From positions 1 to 34,882 of the forward strand of contig NZ_JADCDA010000002.1 of NCBI RefSeq assembly GCF_020252405.1: a DNA stretch of 34,882 nucleotides, read 5' to 3'. Positions within the stretch are counted from its first letter, which is position 1; each line of letters begins with the position of its first letter. This document shows positions 15,063-23,628 of the stretch, one piece after another. The position numbers were made by a program, and so were the translations under genes. The notes below the pieces were generated by a model. The model ran no database searches. It saw only the letters and a list, made by a program, of their open reading frames with translations, and was not told the DNA's origin. Source of the stretch: Aestuariivirga sp. (GTDB lineage Bacteria; Pseudomonadota; Alphaproteobacteria; Rhizobiales; Aestuariivirgaceae).

Positions 15063-16549
15063 TGTCCTTCGCCGAACTCGACCATCTTTGCCGCCGCCTT
15101 GAGGCAATCGGCCATGCCGAGGCGATGCTGGGCGTGGACGAGGCGGTCAACATGCCCGAGGGCGGGGCTGAGAACCGCGCCGAGGCAATGGGCGTGCTCG
15201 CCTCCATGGCGCATGAAATGGCCACGGCCCCGCATGTCGCCGGGTGGATCGCCAGGGCGGAGAACGAGGAGCTTGACACCGCACAGAAGGCGGCGGTGGC
15301 GGAGTTCAGGCGCGGCTACATCAACCGCACCTGCCTTTCCTCCGATTTCGTGGCCCGCCAGGTGAATGCGGCGCTCCGCTGCGAGCAGCTGTGGCGAAGC
15401 TTGCGCGCCAGGAACGACTGGAACGACTTCCTCCCTTCCTTCGAGAACATCGTGGCTCTGGCGCGGGAAGAGGCGGCGCGGCGCGCGGAGGTGCTGGGGC
15501 TCCCGCCCTATGATGCGCTGGTGGAGCAATATGACCCCGGCAGCCGCTCGGCCGAGATTGCGCGGGTCTTTGCGGACCTCAAAGGGTTCCTCAAGGACTT
15601 CATTCCGCAAGCGCTTGAGGCGCAGGCTCGGCGGCGGGCGAAGCATCCGTTGACGCCCTTCGCCGGCCCCTTCCCCATCGAGACGCAGAAGGCGCTGGGG
15701 CTGGAACTGATGAAGGCGGTGGGCTTCGATTTCCACCACGGCCGGCTCGACATCTCGCATCACCCTTTCTGCGGCGGCGTGCCGTCTGACGTGCGCATGA
15801 CGACGCGCTACCAGACGGATGAGTTTCTCTCGTCCCTCATGGGCATCCTGCACGAGACCGGCCATGGGCTTTATGAGCAGAACCTGCCGCATGACCTGTC
15901 GCACTGGCCCTCGATGAAGGCGCGCGGCATGGCGATGCATGAGAGCCAGAGCCTGTTCCAGGAAATGCAGCTGTCGCGGCGCCGGGAGTTCTGGGAATTC
16001 GCGCTGCCGAAGGCGCGCGGGATCCTCGGGCTGGGGGACATCACGATCGATGATCTTCTGGCCCATGTTCACCGCGTGGAGCGCGGCTTCATCCGCGTCG
16101 ATGCCGATGAGGCGACCTATCCGCTGCATGTGATCCTGCGCTTCGAAATCGAGCAGGATCTGGTGACGGGCAAACTCGCGGCGAAGGACGTTCCCGAGGC
16201 CTGGGACGCGAAGATGCGCGAATATCTGGGGCTGTCCACCGCCGGCAATTTCAGGGACGGCCCGATGCAGGACGTGCACTGGCCGTCAGGCGCCTTCGGC
16301 TATTTCCCGAGCTATACGCTGGGCGCAATGATGGCAGCCCAGCAATGGGCCGCGATGGAGCGCGCCGTGCCGGATGCGGCAGCCCGGATCGCGAAGGGCG
16401 ACTTCTCGGGCATCAATGCGTGGCGCAAGGAAAACATCTGGTCCAAGGCCTCGATGCTGTCCACACCGGAGATCATGCGCCAGGCAACGGGCGAGCCGCT
16501 GAATGCCGGGTATTTCGAAGAGCACCTGAAGCGGCGGTATCTCGGCTGA
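15062..16549 (+). CDS. M32 metallocarboxypeptidase (Taq type)
   Basis: A 495-residue zinc carboxypeptidase of family M32, which removes C-terminal amino acids from peptides in the cytoplasm. All family motifs are present in order: HPF (234-236), D-x-R-x-T (243-247), the metal-binding HETGH (264-268), HESQS (293-297) with E294 as third ligand, and GPMQDVHW near residue 401. This length is normal for the family. The ATG shares one base with the carA stop, so the two genes are co-transcribed. The functional link to carbamoyl phosphate synthesis is not obvious and may be only positional, for example amino acid recycling. Confidence 0.95.
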   Translation: MSFAELDHLCRRLEAIGHAEAMLGVDEAVNMPEGGAENRAEAMGVLASMAHEMATAPHVAGWIARAENEELDTAQKAAVAEFRRGYINRTCLSSDFVARQVNAALRCEQLWRSLRARNDWNDFLPSFENIVALAREEAARRAEVLGLPPYDALVEQYDPGSRSAEIARVFADLKGFLKDFIPQALEAQARRRAKHPLTPFAGPFPIETQKALGLELMKAVGFDFHHGRLDISHHPFCGGVPSDVRMTTRYQTDEFLSSLMGILHETGHGLYEQNLPHDLSHWPSMKARGMAMHESQSLFQEMQLSRRREFWEFALPKARGILGLGDITIDDLLAHVHRVERGFIRVDADEATYPLHVILRFEIEQDLVTGKLAAKDVPEAWDAKMREYLGLSTAGNFRDGPMQDVHWPSGAFGYFPSYTLGAMMAAQQWAAMERAVPDAAARIAKGDFSGINAWRKENIWSKASMLSTPEIMRQATGEPLNAGYFEEHLKRRYLG

Positions 16550-16623
16550 GCGGGAAACGTCACACAACTGTTTTGTGGCGGACCTACGCGTCTCGGCTTA
16601 ACCTTTTTGCCAAGGAGATTCCG

Positions 16624-17922
16624 ATGCGCGCCTTCCTACTCAGCACTGTCTTCGCCCTTTCGGCCACCGCGGCCTTTGCTTCCGGCGTCACTGTTTCAGA
16701 ACTCAAGCTTGATGACTTGCCGCTCGGCCAGGTGACCTATCCCGGCGGCAAGACGCTGACGCTGGTGCGCGGCATTGGCTCCGCCGCCTTCCGCGACCCC
16801 AATGATCCGGCGGGCGTGGTCTGGACGCTCACTGACCGCGGCCCCAATCTCGACTGCGAGGGCATCGAGGAACTGACGGGCCTCGGCATCGACACGCTGT
16901 GCGCCGGCGACGACAAGGCCAAGAATTTCCCCATGCCGGACTTCAACATCACCATCCAGAAGGTCGAGACCGGTGCGGACGGTACGGCCAAGGTGACCGA
17001 GACCATTTCGCTCAAGGACAAGACCGGAAAGCCGGTGGGCGGCCTGCCCTTCGCCGCCGATGGCATCAAGATGGAAGCCGCCTTTGACATGAACGGCAAG
17101 CCGCTCACCGGCGTCAACGGGCTGGACAGCGAGGCGCTGGTGCGCCTGCCGGGCGGCGGCTTCCTGATCGCCGACGAATATGCGCCCTCGATTGTCGAGG
17201 TGGCGGCGGACGGCACGCTGGTGAAGCGCCATGTTCCGGCTGGCCTCGAAACGGCGCTGGCCAATGACGGCGTCGAGGTGGTGGGCACGCTCCCCGCCAT
17301 CATGGCCAAGCGCTACATCAACCGCGGCCTCGAGAACCTTGCGCTCTCGCCCGACGGCAGCACCATCTATGCGCTGATGCAGAGCCCGCTCGCCAACCCG
17401 GACAGCGATGCTTACAAGAAGAGCGCCAACACACGCCTGTGGAAGATCGACCGCGCCACCGGCAAGGTGCTGGGCGAATATATCTATGTGATGGATGACG
17501 CCGCTTCCTTCGTTGCCGACAACAAGAAGGAGCCGCAGAAGCAAAACGCCGTCCGCATGAGCGAAATGGTGGCGATCGGCAACGACAAGCTGCTGGTGGA
17601 CGAGCGCATCAGCAAGACCACCAAGTTCTATGTGATCGACCTCGCCACGGCGACGCCGCTGGACGCGTCATTCGATGATGCGAAGACGGCGCCCTCGCTC
17701 GAGCAGATGAGCGCGGCGGACCTCGAGGCCAAGGGCATCAAGCCGGTGGCGAAAATGCTCGTGCTCAACTCGGACGACGTCGAGGGCATGCCCAAGAAAA
17801 TCGAGGGCGTGGCGGTGATGAGCCCGACCGAGATGATCGTGTTCAACGATTCGGACTTCGGCATCGAGGGCGACGCCAACAAGGCTCTGAAGGTGACCTT
17901 CCCGGCGCCCGTCCTGCAGTAA
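16624..17922 (+). CDS. Secreted esterase-like-activity-of-phytase family protein
   Basis: The 432-residue product begins with a clear signal peptide (MRAFLLSTVFALSATAAFAS) and should be periplasmic or secreted. The body resembles the family named for the esterase-like activity of phytase: FRDPNDPAGVVWTLTDRGPN near residue 54, GLDSEALVRLPGGGFLIADEYAPSIVEV near 165, and NRGLENLALSPDGSTIYALMQSPL near 236, as in a beta-propeller fold. Acidic residues in TDRGPN and DSEAL would suit calcium or phosphate binding. The substrate is unknown. The ATG 16624 is chosen for AAGGAG upstream and the signal peptide. A hairpin follows the gene. Confidence 0.85.
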   Translation: MRAFLLSTVFALSATAAFASGVTVSELKLDDLPLGQVTYPGGKTLTLVRGIGSAAFRDPNDPAGVVWTLTDRGPNLDCEGIEELTGLGIDTLCAGDDKAKNFPMPDFNITIQKVETGADGTAKVTETISLKDKTGKPVGGLPFAADGIKMEAAFDMNGKPLTGVNGLDSEALVRLPGGGFLIADEYAPSIVEVAADGTLVKRHVPAGLETALANDGVEVVGTLPAIMAKRYINRGLENLALSPDGSTIYALMQSPLANPDSDAYKKSANTRLWKIDRATGKVLGEYIYVMDDAASFVADNKKEPQKQNAVRMSEMVAIGNDKLLVDERISKTTKFYVIDLATATPLDASFDDAKTAPSLEQMSAADLEAKGIKPVAKMLVLNSDDVEGMPKKIEGVAVMSPTEMIVFNDSDFGIEGDANKALKVTFPAPVLQ

Positions 17923-17944
17923 ACCCAACAAGATCGGGACTCTG

Positions 17945-17968
17945 GGCTCCGGCCGTTTGGCCGGGGCC
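17945..17968 (+). terminator. Hairpin terminator after the phytase-like gene
   Basis: GGCTCCGGCC (17945-17954) and GGCCGGGGCC (17959-17968) form a ten-base stem with one G-U pair and a GTTT loop, starting 22 bases after the stop. Only a weak pyrimidine tract (GCTTCTC) follows, so it may be an imperfect terminator. Confidence 0.55.
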
Positions 17969-17993
17969 GCTTCTCATGGCGCGGACGAGGGTT

Positions 17994-18335
17994 CGCCCCG
18001 CCGCAGAACTGCCTGTGCCACTGGAGGTGCAGCGCACCGCCAAGGTCATCGGCGCCCCGTTGGAAGCCGCCCCTGTGGTGCATGTCGAGGATGCGGGCAC
18101 GCTGGCCGCCCTGCGGTCGGTCGATTTTGCCGACATCTGCATCACCTCTGCCCTGACACTCGCCGCCGATCCCGCCCCGGCCGAGGCGTTCCGCCTGCCC
18201 GAAGTGCCCGGCGTAGGCGTGGTGTTTGAACTGGCCGAAGGGCAGAAATGCCGACGCGGCTGGAAGATCCTGCCCGATGTCGGCAGCCACAAACACCCCC
18301 ACACCTGCGCGAGGTGCAACGACGCGCCGGGGTAG
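17994..18335 (+). pseudogene. 3' fragment of isoleucyl-tRNA synthetase gene (ileS)
   Basis: The frame ending at 18335 reads like the C-terminal end of IleRS only. It has the anticodon-domain tail VPLEVQRTAKVIGAPLEAAPVV, then VPGVGVVFELAEGQKCRRGWKILPDVG, then HTCARCNDA. In intact IleRS the C-terminal zinc site has two CxxC pairs; here the first pair reads K-C-R-R-G-W, so one cysteine has become glycine. More than 800 upstream residues are absent and the end of the phytase-like gene lies directly before it. The fragment is therefore non-functional. A complete ileS must exist elsewhere. It lies in a segment with transposase remains, which suggests it arrived or was cut by IS-linked rearrangement. 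Confidence 0.8.
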
Positions 18336-18420
18336 CACAGGTGCGCGGCCACCTGGCTGACCGACAGGCCGATCAGCGGCGCAGCGCTGTGCGGCTTTGT
18401 CGGGCAGGGTCCTGTCCCAC

Positions 18421-18708
18421 CCTGGGCCACGGCGACATCGGCATTCCAGACACTCCCGGCAGCCACAAGGCCGCAGCCATCCGCCGGGCAGTCCGGGCCG
18501 GGGTGCTGGGCTGCGCCTTCATCCCGCGCACAGTGCCGACACCGCAGGCATCCGGCAGGTCTTGGCGAGGCTCTGACACCTGCCGCGAACGGCAGCGGAC
18601 CGCAGCAAAGAAGCCAGCCCGATAAGGATCGGTGGCCCGCCTGACCTGTTCACAGCGCAGCAACACGAACACGGCCCCGGAAACTCGGGCTATGGTCCCG
18701 TCTGGGGG
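18421..18708 (+). pseudogene. Degenerate IS630-type transposase, C-terminal part
   Basis: Two frames together recover the end of an IS630/Tc1-like DDE transposase. One frame gives PDTPGSHKAAAIRRAVRA, matching the DNLGSHK...RRAIRA segment with the second catalytic aspartate. After a frameshift near 18525 the next frame gives PAHSADTAGIRQVLARL for PYSPDLNPIEQVFAKLK, then an in-frame TGA, LPRTAADRSKEA, and finally DLFTAQQ...NSGYGP, matching the family end. Start, first aspartate and inverted repeats are missing. The element is dead and old, since the DDE-motif region itself has drifted. Confidence 0.7.
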
Positions 18709-18776
18709 CAGCCTGTTCCGGTCTCAGGCGACCAGAACGCGTTTGCCTGTGCCAGCTTCAGCATCAAGGCCCACAT

Positions 18777-19148
18777 TTATTCCTTGCGGGTTCGCATCTC
18801 TATTTGGCCGCAGATGAATAAAGCCATCTTGATCGTCAGCAGCAGGAGCATCCAGCCGAAGAGACCTGTTCCGTCGGCCAGCCACCAAAGGATCGGAACC
18901 TCGAAAACGTGAATGGCAACGAAAAGGACAGATACCCAGTCCGGCAACTCTGCGTAATATGCGCGTGTCGACCGCGCCGCATTGGCGACGGTGCCGGCCG
19001 CCCAGTCAAGCGCGAAAACGGCAAGCAGCGCGCCCTGCCAACCGCCAGGGCCGCTCAACCATACAAATACGGCGGCAAGGCAGCCGATCACATACATCAC
19101 GGCCAGCACGGCAGGAATCGGGTCGCGTCCGTGCAGAAGAAGCATCAT
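18777..19148 (-). CDS. Small integral membrane protein of unknown function
   Basis: The 123-residue product has about four hydrophobic segments, at roughly residues 11-31, 37-52, 70-88 and 93-114, with a short loop AARSTRAYYAELPDW between the second and third and a charged tail (EMRTRKE). I do not recognise the family. The loop and spacing look like a real membrane protein, and unlike its neighbours this frame is unbroken. No good Shine-Dalgarno precedes the ATG at 19148; a second ATG follows directly. It lies between two transposase remnants and could be a passenger gene of the mobile elements or a surviving native gene. Confidence 0.55.
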   Translation of the reverse strand: MMLLLHGRDPIPAVLAVMYVIGCLAAVFVWLSGPGGWQGALLAVFALDWAAGTVANAARSTRAYYAELPDWVSVLFVAIHVFEVPILWWLADGTGLFGWMLLLLTIKMALFICGQIEMRTRKE

Positions 19149-19311
19149 CTTGTATTTCCCAGACCGATTGCGGCGTGGTAGCGGAGTTCTGCCTCGGGAT
19201 CAATTGTTTCTCGTCGCGATACAAAACGTCGTTGTGAGGTTAACGGATTTCGGTCTGGGGTGGCTGGTCGTGGCTTGATCTGATTCCTGTGGTGGCGGGA
19301 GGTGAGCCGTC

Positions 19312-20339
19312 ATGGAGCAGGTTTTTGTCAGGGATCGTCTTGCGCTGATGCTGGAGCATTTTGGGGCGGTTGGGGATCCGCGGGAGGGCTGCAAGGTCCG
19401 GTATCCGTTGCGGGAGGTGCTGTTTTTGGTCACCTGCGCCATGATCGCGGGCTGCGACGACTATGGCGAGATTGCGGACCGGGGGTGTCTTCCACCGGGA
19501 TTTCCTCAAGGAATACGGAGATTTCTACTTTGGAACGCCGACGGAGGACTGGCTTCGGGTGGTACTGAACCGGATCGATCCGGCGCTGTTCGAGGCCTGT
19601 TTCGCGGCCTGGGCGCGATGCCTGCGGCCCGACGCCGCCGACCTGATCGCGCTGGATGGCAAGAGCCTGCGGCGCAGCGGCGAGACGGGTGCGCAGATCA
19701 GGCCAGTCCATCTGGTCTCGGCCTGGGCCTCGACCCGGCGCCTCGTGCTGGCGCAAGAGGCGGTCGAGGCCAAGGACAACGAATGCGCCGCCATGCTGGC
19801 GATCCTCGAACGCCTGACCCTCAGGGGCGCACCCATAACCATCGACGCGGTCGCGACCAATCCGACCATGGCCGCATCGAAACCCGCACCACCACTGTCA
19901 GCCTCGAGGCCGGATGGCTGACCGGCGACCGCCGCCACCCGGGGGAACACCGCTTCCCCGGCCTCAAAAGCCTCGTCCGCTCCACCACAGAGGTCGAACG
20001 CATGGGAAAATCTCGCGCGAAACCAGATACTTCATCTCCTCCGCCGCCCTGACGCCCGAACGCGCCGCAACGGCCGTCCGAAGCCACGTCCGAAGCCACT
20101 GGGGCATCGAGAGCCTCCATTGGGTCATGGACGTCGTCTTCAAGGAAGACCAGTCGCGGCTCAGGCGGGGCCACGGCACCACAAACATGGCCCTCGTCCG
20201 CCGCCTCGCCTTCAACATGCTCCGCGCCGGAAAGGGCAAGCGATCCATCAAGACTGCCCGAAAAGCCGCAGCTTGGAACACCGAAACCCTCAAGGCAATC
20301 CTGAATGAACCACCACGTTTACCTGGACTTGTGCCCTGG
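19312..20339 (+). mobile_element. Remnant of an ISAs1-family insertion sequence
   Basis: The element is defined by its transposase remains. A possible right terminal repeat is seen at 20322-20338, read inward as CAGGGCACAAGTCCAGG, but no matching left end or target duplication is visible before 19312. The left end is therefore probably lost. Boundaries are approximate. Confidence 0.5.
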
Positions 20340-20384
20340 CGGCCGGAAGCCATATCTTGCATTGGCGGTGAATTTCCGCCATAA
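19312..20384 (+). pseudogene. Broken ISAs1-family transposase
   Basis: Three frames must be joined to read the ISAs1-family DDE transposase. The start is MEQVFVRDRLALMLEHFGAV with the associated N-terminal domain. A first frameshift lies near 19480, after GEIAD. The middle frame holds LIALDGKSLRRSG with the first aspartate and APITIDA with the second. Directly after this about 50 residues are missing, since DHGRIETRTTTVS follows in another frame. A single-base shift lies near 20010 (VERMGK/GKISRETRYFISSA). The last frame has HWGIESLHWVMDVVFKEDQSR with the catalytic glutamate. A 12-base in-frame duplication repeats VRSH near 20085-20108. The gene cannot make an active enzyme. Confidence 0.88.
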
Positions 20385-20584
20385 GCCGCCCCGCTGTAAG
20401 GCACCCGGCCGGGGGCTGAACGGAAGGGCCAGCCGCGAACACGCGCCTGGCCAGGGGTTGAACCCCGTCTTCCCGTGTCTCCGCTCTTTCGTCTGACCGG
20501 TCTTTCGAGCCTTTCCGAGGGTTCGAAAGAGGCTCTGCGCCGGATGGTTTGCACTGTTGAAACGTAACGAAAGGCGAAATCCAT
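20385..20584 (+). promoter_or_regulatory. Leader region of the rpsF operon
   Basis: The 200 bp between the IS remnant and rpsF must hold the operon's promoter. At 20509-20538 GAGCC-TTTC and GAAA-GAGGCTC can pair into a hairpin, followed by GCGCCGG. Many bacteria carry an S6:S18-binding structure with a CCG motif in this leader. The resemblance here is loose, so autoregulation is only a possibility. Confidence 0.3.
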
Positions 20585-20959
20585 ATGGCTCTCTACGAGC
20601 ACGTGTTCCTGACCCGTCAGGACGCTGCGCCCGCTCAGGTCGATGCCCTGACGGACCAGTACAAGGCGCTTCTCGCCGCCAATGGCGGCAAGGTGACCAA
20701 GACCGAATATTGGGGCCTCAAGTCCCTCACCTATCGCATCAGGAAGAACCGCAAGGCGCATTACACGCTCTTCAACATCGAGGGTCCCCCGGCCGCCGTG
20801 CAGGAGATGGAGCGACAGATGTCGATCTCGGAAGATGTGATCCGCTATATGACGGTCAAGGTCGAAGCGCATGAGGAAGGCCCCTCGGCCCAGATGCGCC
20901 GCCGCGAGGACCGTGACCGCCGCGAGGACCGCAGCGATTCGAACGAGGAGAGCAACTGA
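20585..20959 (+). CDS. rpsF: 30S ribosomal protein S6
   Basis: S6 is a primary component of the 30S platform and binds 16S rRNA as a dimer with S18. The 124-residue protein has the family pattern [13 protein letters not shown] at the start, [26 protein letters not shown] in the middle, and [12 protein letters not shown] at the end of the fold. A charged tail of about 30 residues, rich in R, D and E, follows, typical of alphaproteobacterial S6. AAAGG lies upstream of the ATG. It is first in rpsF-rpsR-rplI, and its stop overlaps the rpsR start (TGATG). Confidence 0.97.
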   Translation: MALYEHVFLTRQDAAPAQVDALTDQYKALLAANGGKVTKTEYWGLKSLTYRIRKNRKAHYTLFNIEGPPAAVQEMERQMSISEDVIRYMTVKVEAHEEGPSAQMRRREDRDRREDRSDSNEESN

Positions 20960-21198
20960 TGTCCGCTCCGCAAGCCCGCAGGCCTTTCTTCCGCCGCAAG
21001 AAGAGCTGCCCCTTCACCGGCGAGAACGCGCCCAGGATCGACTACAAGGACGTGCGCCTGTTGCAGCGCTATGTCTCCGAGCGCGGCAAGATCGTGCCGA
21101 GCCGCATCACCGCGGTGTGCGCCAAGAAGCAGCGTGAGCTGGCCCGGGCCATCAAGCGCTCGCGCTTCCTGGGCCTGCTGCCCTATGTGCTCAAGTAA
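20959..21198 (+). CDS. rpsR: 30S ribosomal protein S18
   Basis: The 79-residue partner of S6 on the 30S platform. The sequence [22 protein letters not shown], then [44 protein letters not shown], is the standard S18 core. Its ATG overlaps the rpsF stop by one base, so S6 and S18 synthesis is coupled, matching their complex. In many Rhizobiales a membrane protein gene of the DUF2232 type separates rpsR from rplI; here the gap is only 12 bases. Confidence 0.98.
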   Translation: MSAPQARRPFFRRKKSCPFTGENAPRIDYKDVRLLQRYVSERGKIVPSRITAVCAKKQRELARAIKRSRFLGLLPYVLK

Positions 21199-21210
21199 GG
21201 AGTAGCCCAG

Positions 21211-21786
21211 ATGGACGTCATTCTTCTCGAGCGCGTCGCCAAGCTCGGCCACATGGGCGAAGTGGTGAAGGTCAAGGACGGCTTTGCCCGTAACTTCCTT
21301 CTCCGCCAGGGCAAGGCGCTGCGCGCCACCGAGGCCAACAGGGCCAAGTTCGAGCGCGAGCGCGCGGCCCTTGAGGCCCGCAACGCCGAACGCCGCGCCG
21401 CCGCCGGCGAGGAAGCCAAGGCGCTGGACGGCAAGACCTTCACGCTGATCCGCCAGGCCGGCGAATCGGGCCAGCTTTATGGCTCCGTGTCGCCGCGTGA
21501 CATCGTCGACGCTGCGGCCGCCGTGGGCGTCAAGGTCGACCGTGGCCACGTGATGCTGACCAACCCGATCAAGACCATCGGCCTCCACGAGGTCGTCGTG
21601 TCGCCGCATCCGGAAGTCGAGGTCAAGGTGACGGTGAACGTCGCCCGCTCGCCCGAGGAAGCCGCAGCCCAGGCACGCGGCGAGGACCTTACCGGCCCGA
21701 CCTCGGACCGCGCGGAAATCCGCGCCGCCGCCGAGGCCCTGTTCGAGGAAGCCCAGGCCGAGGCCGCCCGGGAAGACAACGCCTGA
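21211..21786 (+). CDS. rplI: 50S ribosomal protein L9
   Basis: L9 binds 23S rRNA near the L1 stalk and helps reading-frame fidelity. The 191-residue protein has the N-terminal RNA-binding domain ([36 protein letters not shown]), the long connecting helix, and the C-terminal domain ([13 protein letters not shown], then [24 protein letters not shown]). A tail of about 40 residues beyond the usual end is rich in A and E, common in alphaproteobacteria. AAGGAG precedes the ATG. It closes the operon and is followed by a strong terminator. Confidence 0.98.
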   Translation: MDVILLERVAKLGHMGEVVKVKDGFARNFLLRQGKALRATEANRAKFERERAALEARNAERRAAAGEEAKALDGKTFTLIRQAGESGQLYGSVSPRDIVDAAAAVGVKVDRGHVMLTNPIKTIGLHEVVVSPHPEVEVKVTVNVARSPEEAAAQARGEDLTGPTSDRAEIRAAAEALFEEAQAEAAREDNA

Positions 21787-21809
21787 GCTCCCCGTCATCG
21801 GGATCGACC

Positions 21810-21843
21810 GGGGCCGCCCTTCGAGGCGGCCCCTTTCGTTTTG
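21810..21843 (+). terminator. Rho-independent terminator of the rpsF-rpsR-rplI operon
   Basis: GGGGCCGCC (21810-21818) and GGCGGCCCC (21825-21833) form a perfect nine-base stem with a CTTCGA loop, followed by TTTCGTTTTG. It starts 24 bases after the rplI stop. Confidence 0.85.
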
Positions 21844-22251
21844 TCCATATCCCCTTGTGCGCGGCGGACCACGAAAATGCTTTCGGTTCAGCCTCAATCA
21901 CCTATGGATGCGCAATCGGGGGAACGCCGTGATTGAAGCACCGAGGTCACGCATCGCGCTGGCGCCATGCCGGTTGCGTTCCCCTTGCCGTGTGCCACGG
22001 GCTTGCTGGCAGTCCCGTTCCCCGGACGGCTGGACTGCCGCAGCGAGGTGCGGACACCGGAACATCCGGCCACGTTCCGGACCAGACACTCTTGCGTTCC
22101 CGAAGAGATGCCTTAACCGGCGTTAACCTTGGCCAAACCAGCCTCTTGCGCAGGCCTCCAAGCTGACATTAATGTTTTGTTAACAACAAAGACCCCTGGG
22201 GGAGATGCCGGACGACGCTTCCATTGCGGAAGGGGTAAGGAGCGCAGGACC
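21844..22251 (+). promoter_or_regulatory. cfa upstream region with CtrA-type boxes
   Basis: No gene is evident in this 408-bp stretch. TTAA-TGTTTTG-TTAAC at 22169-22184 matches the CtrA consensus TTAA-N7-TTAAC exactly and lies about 68-83 bases before the cfa ATG. A second place, TTAACC-GGCG-TTAACC at 22113-22128, carries two directly repeated TTAACC half-sites with shorter spacing. AAGGAG at 22237-22242 is the cfa ribosome site. The earlier part, 21850-22100, shows no clear signal. Confidence 0.5.
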
Positions 22252-23514
22252 ATGTACGCACTTCTGGATCGGGCACTGAAAACGGTCGTCGAAAAAGGCA
22301 CGCTGCGGGTGACCGGGCCCGACGGCAAGCTGCATGACTACGGCGATGGCACAGGTACACCGGTCAACATCTCGATCAGGACGCCGCTCGCCGCCGCCAA
22401 GATCGCTGCCGACGCAGACCTCTATCTCGGCGAATGCTACATGGACGGCACGCTCGACGTTTCGGGCGACTCCACCATCTATGACGCTCTGGCGATCCTC
22501 ATCGGCAATGCCCAGGCGCACAAGATGCCGAAGATCGCCAGGGCCGCGAACGCCGTGCGCATCGCCATGAAGCGCATCGACCAATACAACCCCGTCGGCA
22601 AGGCGAAGAACAACGTCGCGCATCACTACGATCTCTCCGGCGCGCTCTACGATCTCTTCCTCGACCGCGACCGGCAATATTCCTGCGCCTATTTCGAAAC
22701 CGATGACGGATCGCTGGACGATGCGCAGCTGGCCAAGAAGCGCCATCTGGCGGCCAAGCTCGCGGTCAAGCCCGGCATGAAGGTTCTCGACATCGGCTCC
22801 GGCTGGGGCGGCCTTGGCCTCTACCTCGCCGAAATCTGCGGCGCAGAGGTCACCGGCGTCACCCTGTCGGAAGAGCAGCACAAGCTGTCGAACGAGCGCG
22901 CCAGGCAGCGCGGCGTCGCCGGCCGCGTGAAGTTCCACCTGAAGGATTACCGCGACCTTGACACCAGGTTCGACCGTATCGTGTCGGTGGGCATGTTCGA
23001 GCATGTGGGTGTTGGCCACTTCCGGGAGTTCTTCACGAAGATGAACTCGCTCCTCGCGGATGATGGCGTGGCGGTGCTGCATTCGATCAACCGCTCGGCG
23101 GGACCCGACGCAACGTCGGCCTGGATCAAGAAATACATCTTCCCCGGCGGCTACATCCCTGCCCTTTCCGAAGTGCTGCCGCATATCGAGAAGTCCGGCC
23201 TTTACGTCAGCGACATCGAAATCCTGCGGCTGCACTATGCCAGGACATTGCGCGAGTGGTCCCGGCGCTTCGCCGGCCACCGCGGGCGCGCGGGAGAACT
23301 CTATGACGAGCGCTTCTGCCGTATGTGGGAGTTTTATCTCGCGGCCTCCGAAATCGCATTCCGCTACATGGGCATGAACAATTTCCAGATCCAGTTCGTG
23401 AAAAACCAGAACGCCCTGCCGCTCACCCGCAGCTATATGTTCGCGGAAGAAGAACGCCTGCGCCAGATCGATTCGAAGCTGCCGCGTTTCAAGTCGGTGC
23501 TGCCGGCCGAGTGA
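22252..23514 (+). CDS. cfa: Cyclopropane-fatty-acyl-phospholipid synthase
   Basis: This SAM-dependent methyltransferase adds a methylene bridge to unsaturated acyl chains of membrane phospholipids. The 420-residue protein has the N-terminal lipid-binding part, then NVAHHYDLSGALYDLFLD, the conserved YSCAYFETDD segment, SAM-binding motif I VLDIGSGWGGLGLYLAE (178-194), FDRIVSVGMFEHVGVGHF, and the C-terminal NFQIQFVKNQNALPLTRSYM. The ATG at 22252 is chosen for AAGGAG upstream; the frame is open further 5' but that part is non-coding in character. It lies alone between the L9 terminator and dnaB and has consensus CtrA-type sites upstream. Confidence 0.95.
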   Translation: MYALLDRALKTVVEKGTLRVTGPDGKLHDYGDGTGTPVNISIRTPLAAAKIAADADLYLGECYMDGTLDVSGDSTIYDALAILIGNAQAHKMPKIARAANAVRIAMKRIDQYNPVGKAKNNVAHHYDLSGALYDLFLDRDRQYSCAYFETDDGSLDDAQLAKKRHLAAKLAVKPGMKVLDIGSGWGGLGLYLAEICGAEVTGVTLSEEQHKLSNERARQRGVAGRVKFHLKDYRDLDTRFDRIVSVGMFEHVGVGHFREFFTKMNSLLADDGVAVLHSINRSAGPDATSAWIKKYIFPGGYIPALSEVLPHIEKSGLYVSDIEILRLHYARTLREWSRRFAGHRGRAGELYDERFCRMWEFYLAASEIAFRYMGMNNFQIQFVKNQNALPLTRSYMFAEEERLRQIDSKLPRFKSVLPAE

Positions 23515-23628
23515 GCACGGGGGGTGCCTCGCCCTTCCATTTCCTGCGTTCCGCTCCGTCGTTGTGGATAGCGGGCATAAGGCGCACAAAAGCGCCGCAA
23601 ATCTTCTCCATTTGCCTACGGTCGCCCC

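Noticed and set aside
17843-18466. Minus-strand frame across the ileS fragment
   Set aside because: The plus strand gives a recognisable IleRS tail; the minus translation is without motif.
20005-20030. Programmed frameshift in the ISAs1 transposase (GGGAAAA)
   Set aside because: The element also has another frameshift and a deletion of about 50 residues, so decay explains the shift better.
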